From Antedon mediterranea (Eukaryota > Echinodermata > Crinoidea > Comatulida > Antedonidae): a stretch of 64,000 nucleotides of DNA. The stretch covers positions 20,955,201 through 21,019,200 of the forward strand of contig NC_092670.1 of assembly GCF_964355755.1 (NCBI RefSeq). Reading direction: 5' to 3'. A model generated the notes under the pieces. That model was not told the DNA's origin. It made no database searches and was given only the letters and a program-made list of their open reading frames with translations. The translations under genes were made by a program, and so were the position numbers. Positions 1 through 11,100 of this stretch are shown here, one piece after another (position 1 is the first letter of the stretch; each line of letters opens with the position of its first letter).

Positions 1-330
1 ATCATCATGTTGGAGGTATAAAATTAGCTCACACACCCATCACACAGCAAACGTCGGCCTAGCTAAGAGAGGCCTAGCCTAGGCCCTAGACCTAACCCTA
101 GCTAGCCTAGTAGGCTAGAGAGGCTAGGCCTAGCTAGGCTAAGGCTACTACTACTAGCCTAGCCTACTAGGAGCTTAGCTAGCTAGCTAGGGCCTATATA
201 GGCCTACCCTACCTAGGCTAGGCCTAGGCCTAGGCCTACTACCTCAATTATCTGTCTCTCTTCCTATTTACAAAGTCAATTTTAATAATAAAACTAATCT
301 TACTAGCTAGGCCTAGGCCTATACTGTACT
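1..330. repeat. AGGCCT/CTAG-rich island
   Basis: This stretch is built largely from overlapping AGGCCT, CTAG and GGCCTA words, with at least eight AGGCCT copies in about 330 bases. The surrounding DNA is AT-rich, where this word should be rare. No ORF or tRNA-like structure is visible. Similar islands lie near the first exons of LUC7L3 and GET4 in this window. Confidence 0.6.
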
Positions 331-990
331 ATACAATCAGCTCTTCAGACAGAGCTCTAATTCGTCTGTTTTTGTTGCCATGTGAATTTAAAGTCAAATT
401 TCGATTTGACCTTTCTCCTTCTTCCGTTCCACACACACGTACGACGACGCTAGCTGTGTGACGTGCCTGTGCTAAAACTGTTATCAAAATTAAAACGCGT
501 CAATATTGACAGATAACGCGTTATATGTCAAGAAGTAAGAACATAACGTCATGTGAGGTTTTTTTGGTCCTTCTAAGTCTCTTATTGATAAATATATATA
601 TTTCTCATCATCACGATACTTAATATAAAGATAAAATTACTGTTTTAGCCACTTTTAATACCCTTGCAGAACTTAACCATAATTGAAAGAGTTACGACAT
701 TCGTTCACGGATTATAGAAATATATACTCCCTTTTGCGCCCTGCCAACAACCCGTGCAGCGCGCGCATTGTGCAAACTCCGCGCATCACATGGCGCCGTT
801 CTTATTACTATGGTAATTTACTATGGTAGTAATACAATTTATTTTAGAAGCACCACCACCACCACCTTGCTTACTTTTGTTGCATTGTAAGACCATTCCT
901 GTTTTGGGGGCATATATCCAGTCAAAAAATATCGGGTAAAAAACATCAGACCTTGATATGACTAAAGCGATTGAGTTTTAAAACTAAAAC
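331..990 (+). promoter_or_regulatory. Probable upstream region of the orphan gene at 991
   Basis: No coding sequence is seen here. A locally GC-rich patch at about 730-800 with several GCGC words lies 200-260 bases before the downstream start codon, and a short CACCAC run sits at about 851-866. I infer promoter function only from position. No clear TATA box in a convincing place was found. Confidence 0.3.
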
Positions 991-1671
991 ATGTACTCAG
1001 GATTGTCAACAAGCTCAAACGACACCGCCACTGTCCCGAAAGTTGCCGAAGACACTTTCAGAAAACTTCGGAAAGTTCTGGACAAACAGGTTCGTTATTC
1101 GTTGCATAAGTACACATTGACGCAATATATCAAGTCAGGGCTTATTCCACGAGGTCTAAGAATTCAACTTGAGCCATCGATAGGGAACTGTGATGTAACA
1201 TTTGTCGAGCAATGGGACGCCTTCCTGACCAAAACCTCGAATGAATTGATGGGGATGGTTATAACATTCTGTGATGAGCAAGAAGAACTGTTAAAACAAG
1301 AAGCCGATAAATTAGAATCCCACATAGAATTAGAGATAACAGACCCTGTAGTGTTAGCCAACACTAAGTCACTGCTGTGGACACTGACGGAAAGAGTTCG
1401 TGCCCGGGCACTTGAAACGAAAGAGAGGAAGTTTCATAGAGATACTCACCCTCACGACAGCCTGTCACCAAGCTCACCACGTCATACTCAACAAGGTGAA
1501 ACATCGTCTAGAAGTACCCCAAGAACACCCAGATCTCCCATCAGTCCGATGTATTATTCAGAGGCCACACTAGGCTGTGTTTCGCCTCATTTTCAACCAC
1601 TTGGTAATGACCACAGCCAACAACATGATTCAGGATGTACGGAAAACAAGAAACAGAGAACGAACACATGA
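991..1671 (+). CDS. Orphan single-exon protein, 226 aa, with a basic Ser/Pro-rich tail
   Basis: An intact reading frame runs from the first ATG to a TGA, followed within 60 bases by AATAAA signals, so this is a plausible intronless gene. I do not recognise it with certainty. Residues about 20-140 are predicted mostly helical and contain an IPRGLRI-type segment (about residues 52-58) followed by a charged helix (about 95-115). From memory, similar helical modules with a 'PRGLR' motif occur in uncharacterised, possibly transposon-linked proteins of fish, frogs and invertebrates. This is a weak recollection and no function follows from it. Residues about 150-190 are rich in Ser, Pro, Thr and Arg with several SPxSP/TPR sites, which looks disordered and phosphorylatable. 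No signal peptide or membrane segment is seen. Lack of introns fits either a retrogene or a mobile-element ORF. Confidence 0.5.
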   Translation: MYSGLSTSSNDTATVPKVAEDTFRKLRKVLDKQVRYSLHKYTLTQYIKSGLIPRGLRIQLEPSIGNCDVTFVEQWDAFLTKTSNELMGMVITFCDEQEELLKQEADKLESHIELEITDPVVLANTKSLLWTLTERVRARALETKERKFHRDTHPHDSLSPSSPRHTQQGETSSRSTPRTPRSPISPMYYSEATLGCVSPHFQPLGNDHSQQHDSGCTENKKQRTNT

Positions 1672-1708
1672 GCAGCAGATGATATGACTATACATTTTTA
1701 TTTTTAAT

Positions 1709-1726
1709 AATAAATGAAAGAATAAA
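1709..1726 (+). terminator. Poly(A) signals of the orphan gene
   Basis: Two AATAAA hexamers, at 1709-1714 and 1721-1726, follow the stop codon at 1671 by about 40-50 bases. That is a normal distance for a short 3' UTR. Confidence 0.5.
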
Positions 1727-1984
1727 GTAAAGTTCAAAGTGCAAAGCGTCTTCGAAGTTTATTTCTACTATTCATAAAGTAGCATGATAAAAAAACGATT
1801 CTGAAACGATTTTTACATAATTTAACAAAGTTGTGAGGTGAGAGGGAATTGAAAATAAAATAACTTCTGAATTCCCCCACCCCTATAAATGGGTATGTGG
1901 GTTCAGTATTGATAGACCAGCTAGAAATAGCTGCATTTCGTATAAACTGTATGTTGCCATAGTGAGCAACGCACATAAACAAAC

Positions 1985-2262
1985 TAATCCGTTTCTATAA
2001 TTTACAGGCTAAAATAAAATGGTATCAAAGATCAATAGCTTGAACCAGGTTGTAATGTTAATTAAAATTGAAACCAAACATTATATATATAATAAATGTT
2101 TTTTCGGCGTGCTATTGGTGTTTGAAAATACAATCACAATCGACGGCACTTAAAACATTGTACCATGTGTTAATAGGCCTATATATATATATGTAAACAC
2201 TTCTTTTTTTTATATATCTTTGATACCATTTTATTTTAGCCTGTAAATTATAGAAAAGGATT
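1985..2262. mobile_element. Palindromic MITE, about 280 bp
   Basis: About 45 bases at the left end (AATCCGTTTCTATAATTTAC and onward through the GGTATCAAAGAT region) recur inverted at the right end (2213-2262). The interior is AT-rich and non-coding. The structure fits a miniature inverted-repeat transposable element. No clean target-site duplication was identified, so the ends are approximate. Confidence 0.6.
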
Positions 2263-2275
2263 GTATATAATAACA

Positions 2276-2713
2276 CATCAGGTAAAGAACATTAATTCTA
2301 AACCGCCCAGTGATATACTAAAATTTAATTAATTAATTTGAAACAATAAAGATGAGGAAATCTGTGAGAATGAGAAAAAGTCCCCCCAACCAAGACTCGA
2401 ACTCGGACCGCCTGCTTGATATGCAGATGTTCTAACCATTAGACCACTGGAGATTTCATGGTATTGTTCAAACTCGATTGGATAGCGACTCTTTAACATT
2501 CTCGGCGTGGTGTACGGCGGAACAGCACTAGTCCTCAGTTGTACGCACGCGCACCAGTGATAAAATTGATACGCTCTCATCTTTCAGTATTTTTATTCAC
2601 GCGAGGCGGGATCTCCGAAGAGATACTTTTTATATAATAAACAAATCAGGCAAAGAACATTAATTCTACACCGCCCGGTGATATACTGAAATTTAATTAA
2701 TTAATCTTAAACG
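2276..2713. repeat. Direct repeat pair flanking a tRNA-like unit
   Basis: A block of about 65 bases starting around 2276 (AAAGAACATTAATTCTA and onward, ending in an ATTTAATTAATTAAT run) is repeated with a few changes at about 2643-2706. The roughly 300 bases between the copies hold the tRNA-like sequence at 2381-2453. Either a segment was duplicated or an element inserted between two copies. Confidence 0.55.
2381..2453 (-). tRNA. tRNA-like sequence (probable pseudogene, anticodon ATC)
   Basis: On the minus strand 73 bases fold as a cloverleaf. The A-box-like D arm reads TGGTCTAATGG. The anticodon stem TCTGC/GCAGG encloses the loop ATATCAA, and the T arm CCGAG-TTCGAGT-CTTGG is well formed. 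The acceptor stem pairs only with several G-U wobbles. The anticodon would be ATC, which reads the Asp codon GAT, whereas animal tRNA-Asp normally has GTC. A T-rich run that could stop Pol III follows on the minus strand. The odd anticodon, weak acceptor stem and repeat-flanked setting favour a tRNA-derived pseudogene or SINE head. Confidence 0.4.
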
Positions 2714-3324
2714 ATATAATTATATTGTTGTTGTTTATATATAATTTGTTACAGAGCTATGGAGAATTAAGTTTTTTTTCCGAAATAAAAGATGAATGAA
2801 TGAATGGTTATGAACGATCATACGATCGTCGGGCCCACGGAAGATAGGGCCCATTCAAGACGATCAGGTACCCAACACCTTGGACCCGATCGTCTGTTTA
2901 CCTGGATGGAACACGTTCAATGAGGATGAAGAGAAGTCTAACGATAAAAAAAAAGTAATACAAAGAAATTGTATTGCAGATATCGTTTTAGTTCGGTCTT
3001 CTTTAAACGGCCACCCGGGACTACTTTCTGTTTCAGGTTCAGATTGCATTGTCTTCAAGAATGAAGCATTCGGATTTCCGCAAAACATGATCTGATTTAG
3101 CCTCAATTGTTTATAGGCCTAATAGTGGGAAATGGGTCGTGTACATTTGACATTTGATCCCGTAAGTCCTGTCCATGAAATAAAAACAGCATAAAAATTA
3201 AAATAAATTATTATTAATCATAATTATCTTGTGAGTTCCGTATCTGTCTACTACGTATGAATTTTTCGATACAATATTATAACCTGAAATGTGATCTCTC
3301 GTTCTTCTTAAATCAGGGATGTTG
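2714..3324. other. Intergenic, no gene recognised
   Basis: There is a short open frame at 2880-3095 on plus and its antisense shadow, neither with recognisable features. The segment lies just downstream of the minus-strand hydroxy-acid oxidase copy A and could hold its 3' UTR. An AATAAA in minus orientation (TTTATT in plus) was not found at a convincing distance. Confidence 0.3.
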
Positions 3325-6300
3325 CTAAAGTCTAGACGATGTCGATTTCTTTATAACCGTTTCGTTTATGTCACTTAAGGATGGACAACCTGCAAGCAAA
3401 AGAAAATGATATCTAAGCAATGTAACTGAAGATTGAGGTACTCCTCATGAATAGACTGTAGTGCTTCATGTTGACATTATAACTAGGCCTATACCATCTC
3501 TTTGACTATAATATGCCTATATTCACACAATGCATATCGATGAATTCAATGGATGGTGATCTAAATCACATGGAAAAACAAGGCCATATACAATGGCTGC
3601 AGTCGCGTGATCAAGTTAGTGTTTACCGACCAACCGACAGACCGATCGACTAAAAAGTTGAATTGGATTGTGGTACGCGCATTTAGTATGACTAAGAGGA
3701 ATGTCTTAGGCCATGTTTCCACAGCCACAAATTAACCGATAATTAATCGATAACAATTAACCGATAATAACCGATAAAAATCAACCGATAAACTGCCTGT
3801 GGAAACGGAGTTTAACCGATTTCCCCACTCGAGAAAATTAACCGATAATTATCTCAATCAAATCAGATAATTTTTTACCTTTGACGTGGAGAACAAAATG
3901 TTTGCGTTGTGATGATCAATCTGGTTGTTTTGGTAATAACTTTAAAGCGCACTTTATTGGTTAAAACATTAACCGATAATTCTGTTTTGGCGTCGGAAAG
4001 ACGGCCTTTACATTGTGTCAGACTCACAACTTTACACTACATCGACATGCATATACAAATATTTTAGGCCTAAATCAAATAAAAATAATTACGTAATCTT
4101 ACCACATAAACCCATTGATATCCTAAGCTCATTTTTCAGGATTTCAAGTACAGATTTCACCCCGTTTTCACCCTTTAAAATAAAAGAATATCATTATGTT
4201 AGGCCTACTGTTGTTTTGTTTTGTTTATTTTTATTTTTTTACGGTAAAAAATGTTCACACGTTGAACTTAAAATACTAAAAGAACGTACGTTCACTGCGA
4301 GTCCCCATACTATTGGTCGTCCAACCATTACAGCTTTCGCGCCAAGTGCGAGCGCTTTAATGACGTCAGTTCCTTTACGTATACCGCTGTCCATCAAAAT
4401 ATCAACCCCGGTATGTTTTACAGCGTCTACAATTTCCGACAACGCATCAATCTGTGAAATAAAATGTTACACTTTCTGTATGCAATGTTGAATGTGTGAC
4501 GTAATCAACACGACATTTGCCTACAGTACACACAGCATGAGATCAACATTATGTGTCGTATTATCATCTTAACTGAAAGTTATTATTGGAGATGACCAAC
4601 CGAAGCTTCTACACAGTCGAGGGCTCTTCCACCATGGTTTGAAACAACAATACCATCTACGCCGTGTTGAACCGCTTCGATTGCGTCTTCTCCTAACAAA
4701 CACAGAAAATTCAAATGAAAATCATCATGAGATTTAATCAACATACGTTATTTTAACTGCTTAATGGTGATTCTTACTTGTCATAATGCCTTTGACGGCG
4801 ACTTGTAACTTTGTAATGCTTTTTAACCAACTAATATCTTCCCAGGATAAAGAAGGTAGATAGAAACTGAAATTATCGTCAGCGGGAACAACATTGGGAG
4901 AACTGAAAATGTTAAAGAAATATGATTTATACAACTATTAGCGTTATGTGTAGTATTGATGCATTCCGCTTCAAACCTGATACCAAGTACTGTTTTCGCA
5001 GGAAAAGAAAGGGAAAAAACTTGCTGGGTGTATTGTGACGGATTTTGTTCACACGAAGCAACATTATATGATAAAAGGAGCTTAAACATTGGTTGGTTCC
5101 ACCAGGAAAAAATGGATCAAGGTTCATAGACATGGGTTACAGACGGCCGGCCGGACATCACTACGCTAGAGACAAAGTATACATGGAAGAAGACACGACA
5201 AACAATAATGGTACAAGAGCAGTTTAAGATTGTTCAAGTTAGTGGTGAAATATTCAAGTTGGTTTGTACTTTGTATTGTGTGGATTCGTCCTACTTTATT
5301 ATCACACTCTGTAATAGCATAGCATAGCAATTTTTTCCTCTCGTTTATATGTTACGTTATAAGTAGTTGTAATAAAAACATTTGCATGTATATACACAAA
5401 ATGATTGATATTGATGTTTTTAAAACCATATTTGCATTCGTTATTTTACATTTAAAAAAAAGTAATTTAAATATATATAATATAAAATAGCATGTCATTA
5501 TTCTATAAAGCTCGTGTTCGGGTAGAGCTTAGGGGAAAGAGGGCTGAGAGGCTATAAACTAAGGGGATTTTAATCTAATACAAACCGTAACGACTTTGGG
5601 TTTGCCACTGTGAACTGATTTCTCTTGTCAGTCAACCTGTTTGACGGAATCTTCAGATCGATTGTCACCAATATTGCTTTATAGCCATGTCGTTCCGCTT
5701 TACGGACAACGTTAACAATGACGCGTCGATCTTTGACAAGATAGAGTTGAAGCCACTTTACTCCAGTTGGACTCTCTTTAGCTACGTCGTCTATACTTGT
5801 CGTCGTCCACGGGCTGAACGTGAACGCGGTGCCCATTCCAGCACATGCTAAAGGGATATATAACATTATTTATTTAGTTAGTTTCTGGTTAAGTCGTGTG
5901 ATGGTCTAGTAGTGGTATTTATTTATGTGTTGAACCAACCATAGGATAACGAACCAACCATAGGATAACGTAACACAACGTAAATGTCTGTTAATTATGA
6001 TGAACCCATTTTTTTTCTTTTTTTTTTATTCAATCGAAACCAACAGCGATAATTACCTTTTGTTGCGTTTTAAGTCAATAAAACATACCTCTGGCCACTG
6101 CATATTCTCCATCTGGGTGGGCCATCTTTGCCGCTGCAAACGGAGCGACGACAACGGGAAAGTCTATGTCGCATCCTAGTACTCTCTGCTTTGTGTTGAT
6201 CGTCGATATATCACGCATGTGCCGTGGCCTTAATTTATATCTGAAAAAGTACAATCCAAAACTATATAATTATGGTTACCGGCTTTCATTAATGATCGAA

Positions 6301-7185
6301 TCGCACCGCTCTTGAACAACTCACACCCGCGTCAGCGATTGATTTTCGAGCATTATATTATATTATATTTTCTGCTTACTGTATCTACACGCACCATTAA
6401 TTGTCTTCCTCGCATGAAAAAAAAACCATTTCTTATGCAATTAGTTATTACATAGTTATCCACTTTGGCAAAAAAATTGGATCGATAAAATTATTAAAAT
6501 ACTGAAATACACTGTAATTTGAGCAAAAATAGTCTTTTAACCGTTTAGTTGGTGTATTTATTATAAGTGTAAACATTATTATTTTTCATTAACTTGAATA
6601 AAATTGTAAAATGGCCTATTTCAAAGTTTTTTTGTTATTAACATTTATTTTTTTATGTTTTTTGGGGACAATAAATAAGTTTCGCGTACATTCTAGAAGT
6701 TTCGCGTACACCTTGTTCGCCTAGTCTTATCTGTGGTATATCACTACATTAGTCCTACTGATACTATTATGTACTCAGTTAAGAAGGTCATTACAGCAAT
6801 ACAGCTTTTAATCTGATATGAGAACAGGACTTCGGTACCTCGATCAGTAGTCAGGGAGAACAATACACTGGCTGTGTGTTACAAGGAAACAAAATGAATC
6901 AAACATAACATATCAACTATAACATGTGTAGCAATGAATACATTTTGGCATGAAAGATCGTTTCACACACGAAACATGCGTGCGCTGCGCTGTATCCATC
7001 GAATCCGTTATGGCCTACACTAAAAATATTATTTACCTCGAAAAGGCTGCAAGATTATGACGCAACGTCTCTGTTCCTTCCGTTCCTTCGTTGAAATAGC
7101 CAAGTGCTCCGGTGTCAGTTATTTTCAATTCCGCTTGTTTTTCAAAGTCGGCAACAGAGTAACACTTTTCCTGAGTCTTATCCAT
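3325..7185 (-). CDS. HAO1: (S)-2-hydroxy-acid oxidase, copy A (358 aa, 8 exons, peroxisomal)
   Basis: Exons, in minus-strand order: 7185-7037, 6240-6089, 5847-5586, 4902-4778, 4692-4601, 4451-4290, 4172-4103, 3389-3325. They join in phase to 358 codons; human HAO1 has 370. The family is an FMN-dependent alpha/beta barrel that oxidises glycolate and other 2-hydroxy acids to 2-oxo acids plus H2O2 in peroxisomes. Visible family residues are Tyr30 in GALGYFNEG, Tyr136 in WLQLY, Lys225 in AVKGIM, and the catalytic pair His249/Arg252 in SNHGGR, followed by [10 protein letters not shown] and GRPIVWGLA, which bind the FMN phosphate. The protein ends in SRL, a PTS1 peroxisomal signal. Exon 3 must end at CG|GTTTGT; other donors break the frame. 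Intron 7 carries a MITE. It sits head-to-tail with copy B, 941 bases away. HAO1 versus HAO2 orthology cannot be decided here. Confidence 0.9.
3706..4012. mobile_element. MITE with repeated ACCGATAA motif
   Basis: Intron 7 of copy A is 713 bases, against 129 in copy B. The excess is largely this element. Its ends are imperfect inverted repeats (AGGCCATGTTTCC at left, GGAAAGACGGCCT at right). Inside, the word AACCGATAA and variants occur about ten times, and a second inverted pair (TTTCCACAG / CTGTGGAAA) is present. The exact ends and duplication were not resolved. Confidence 0.5.
5932..5969. repeat. Tandem 19-bp duplication
   Basis: The 19-base unit GAACCAACCATAGGATAAC occurs twice in perfect tandem inside intron 2 of hydroxy-acid oxidase copy A. 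Confidence 0.85.
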
Positions 7186-8125
7186 AGTAGGCTTATTGCT
7201 ATTGCTAACATACTATACTATCCACTTCCTGTTTGTATGCCTTACTGACATCTTAATTGTTTGTAATGGCGGAATCAGAGTTCAGATCGTGAGGGCGTAT
7301 AAAATTGAAATATGATACAGTAATAATATAACATTAATAATAGTTTATTGGCCTACGGCATATAAGAATATAGACTACCTCTCTCTCATACGATACTTCT
7401 TGGCGCGGCCTAGTATTAAGTATTATTGTTTCCATTTGAATTGTATTCTTGGACGCAACGCAACTTCACAAGTACGTAAGTAAGCGCAACGCAATTGACC
7501 AATCACAAGCGATGGATTATGCAGTCAATGATCAACTCGCTTTAGTAGCGTATACGTGTGTTGCGTCCCTGTGGCAACCAAGATTGATCACCGTCATTTC
7601 AAAGATGAAAAAAAGCATTTGTATACCGTATGACACCTTGTAGCATTATGGGTGTCTTTTTTAACCGTTCTATTCTGGATTTTGTGAATAAATACATAAC
7701 AATGTAAGACACGTTAAGCTGGTCTGACATTTAAATTTGTGTACCAGGAAAAATGAAAGTTTACATGCGTAGAGCTATTTCTGCCCTCTTCTCATTATGT
7801 TACACACTATAACTTTTCCTGTTCCGTTTCTAAAACCCATGGAATTTCACGTAGGCCTATCCTTAAATTTATTATTATATTAATTTACTATTATATTAAT
7901 TTATATTATAATAGAACAGCGAAATCATTATGTAATCGATTAAAAGCAGAGAATAATCCGTAATATGAATGAAGGTGGTGTACTGTTTCCACACATCAAT
8001 ACAATAAATACAATACTATTTCATTCCTTTAATATCCATGCGTACCGACGGGGCTCATCCTACAACATAATATGTTTATCATAATTATTAATTTAACCCC
8101 TCTCCTCATTGAAGCCCCCTCTGTT
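7186..8125. other. Intergenic between the two hydroxy-acid oxidase copies
   Basis: No gene is seen. The segment should contain the promoter of copy A (right of 7185) and the 3' end of copy B (left of 8126). About 7449-7600 resembles the GTTCCCACTAG-type palindromic MITEs of the 47-49 kb cluster. It has the same words GACGCAACGCAA and GACCAATCACAAGCGATGG, and the decayed right end GTGGCAACCAAG. Confidence 0.4.
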
Positions 8126-11100
8126 TTACAGTCTGGACGATGTCGATTTCTTGATAACCGTTTGATTAATATCACTCAGAGATTGACAACCTGAAAAGAA
8201 AATATGATTGAACATAGTGTCAATGTTTACACGGAAAGTGGAGATGAAATAAGTGCGGCAATGGCCGATGTGAATTGTTTTCGTTAATCGTTAATTGGTC
8301 TAGTCTTTCGTAATCTTACCACATAAACCCATTGATATCCTAAGCTCATTTTTCAGGATTTCCAGTACAGATTTCACACCGTTTTCGCCCTGTCAAAAAA
8401 AGAAGAATATAAAAAAATAAAATGTTTTTTGACAAACTCAATGAACTTTAAAGAAGAAGAAAAAGAACGTACATCTACTGCGAGTCCCCATACTATTGGT
8501 CGACCAACCATTACAGCTTTCGCACCAAGTGCGAGCGCTTTGATGACGTCAGTTCCTTTACGTATACCACTGTCCATCAAAATATCAACCCCGCTATGTT
8601 TTACGGCCTCTACTATTTCCGATAACGCATCAATCTGTGAAATAAAATGATGAAACGTAATACAAATAATATATCGCGTAAAAAAAACCGTTTGGTTGCT
8701 TTAATGACATAACCAACACGGCATTTGTACAGTGCATTACGATATTGCGTCTCATGCAATATCAACCAAAACGAAAAAGGGACCTATAATAGATGACATA
8801 CCGATGCTTCTACACAGTCGAGGGCTCTTCCACCATGGTTTGAAACAACAATACCATCTACGCCGTGTTGGACCGCTTCGATTGCGTCTTCTCCTATAAT
8901 TGAAACATTCGAGTTTGACATTGGTATATAAGAGACAATAACCATGACGTCAACAGCATTATTTGATTTGTCTTAAGCCTGTTTTCCTGTCGACGTTAGT
9001 CGACGCTATCATCGTTAATCGTTAAGAGCCATTGTCTGTAAAAATCAAAGATTTGGTGGCAGATGTAAAAAAATGGATTTCTCTCAAATTTTTACCATGA
9101 ATAGACATTTCAATAAAAATCATATCTACAACATTCATTTTAATTTTTAGCCTCCGTTGCCATGACAACGGTCAATTATCCAAATTTTGATGTTTTTGCC
9201 ATTTTTCACAGATTTTCTATAGTGAAAAAGTACAAACTTGTATACTTATTTAAACCAAAAATACTTACAGTATACAGTTTTTGTTTATAGCAGTGTAAAC
9301 AACATGTATTGAGTTCCATTTAATGTAGAAAAAAAATAAATTACAAAATGGAGTTTGGTTGATACCATTATTTTAAAAAGGGGTGTTTTTAAAAAATATT
9401 TTTTTTATAAAAGTATACCTCATAAACGTACCTATAACTTCCAAAGTGGTGTTTTTAAATCAATGAGGTTTTTTAATTTGATAGTCAATAGGTTTTTCAA
9501 CAATAATCACGAAAAAAATACTGGGGTAAATTTCGTACATAGGTTTTGTGTTGCCAGGAAAATACGAAAAATATAAAAAATATAACAAAATATCAACAAA
9601 CAAAACACATGAAACACAATTTAAATATGGCTAATCCAATAATAAAATGTATATGTGGCTTGTCATAATGCTACTAGAGTCATACGAATAGTTTAGATAA
9701 AATAGGAGAATGTGTTGCCAGGTTTATTTAAATTAATTGCCAGAAAAACAGTATTTTGCATTGAAATATTTAGTTGATGGAAAATAATGTTAAACTTGGA
9801 AATAATTGCGTCAATGGTTTTTATAAATTGTTAAATCTATTTTGTGTAAAGAGATACAGAAAGACCTCCCAAATAATCTGACCTTGTAAATAGGTCATTT
9901 GAGGTAAAAAGGGGTCAGAATGCAAAACAGGACAGGTCCTCACTTTACTACAACTATTAATGTTTGATCAAAATTTACAAGATAGTTCATAACAATTCTC
10001 AACAATTTTCATATTTTACCTATAGTGTTACCTTAGCAACCATTTCTATGTGTAACTAAGGAAAGTAATTTTTTTTTAAACGTAAAAAATGGCGTTTTTA
10101 TAAATACAAAGAATTGATTGCATTTGTAATTTTTCTCAATTTTACTTCTACTGCATTCCATTAATGACAAACTTGACCTTGTAAATTCATTCATTTTGAG
10201 GTCAACATTTTACCATAGTAACTGTTTCTATGCGAAAATCTAAAAAAAATAAGGGGTTTTTCATAAATACAAAACATTTTTTCTACATAGTTTTACATTT
10301 CTACTTTTTGCCAAATTTACTTTAAATACTGAATCCTAATAATCTCAGAAAGAACGTCTTGACGAATCTGAATAAAGGTAAACAAAATTACCTTTAGTGT
10401 TATCTTAAACCTGTTTACGTAACAAATGATATTTAAAAAAAAAATTAAATATGGAGTTTCATGAAAAAAAATAAATTTTACATATTGAGGTCAAATGACA
10501 TCAACATTTTACCTATAGTGTATTGTAGCAACTGTTTCTATACGTAACTAAGTACAATATTTTTAATATGGGGTTTCATGACTACAAACAATAGATTACA
10601 TAGCTTTACTACCTTTTCCCAAATTTACTTATCTACTGAATCCCAGAAAATGTCTGACCTTGTGAAAGGGTCATTTGTTGGGTCAAGTTATGTCAAAATG
10701 TATTATTTATGTTATCTTAGAACCTGTTTCTATGCATAACTAAGGATAATTGTTTTTTAAAATACAGTTGAACCTCCCGTAAGTGGCCACCCTCGGGACC
10801 TGGAAAAGTGGCCGCTTACGGGCGGTGACCCCTTACGGGAGGTTCTGCCGATAAAGGGCCAAAATCACTTATTATGGCTATATACGATATTCTTAACGAA
10901 ACGAGCCTCTCAATTTTCCAGCTAATTGTAGACCTATTATTATTAATAATCAGGTGGTTTAGTATTTTTTTAGCATTTTCAGACAAATTTTAAAAACTTT
11001 TATCATATGAAAAATGGTCGGTCAAAATCTGTGTAGTTTTCTCATCTCTTCACAGTAATGTTTTTAAAACCTTTTCAAAATAAAGCTAATATATAAAGAA

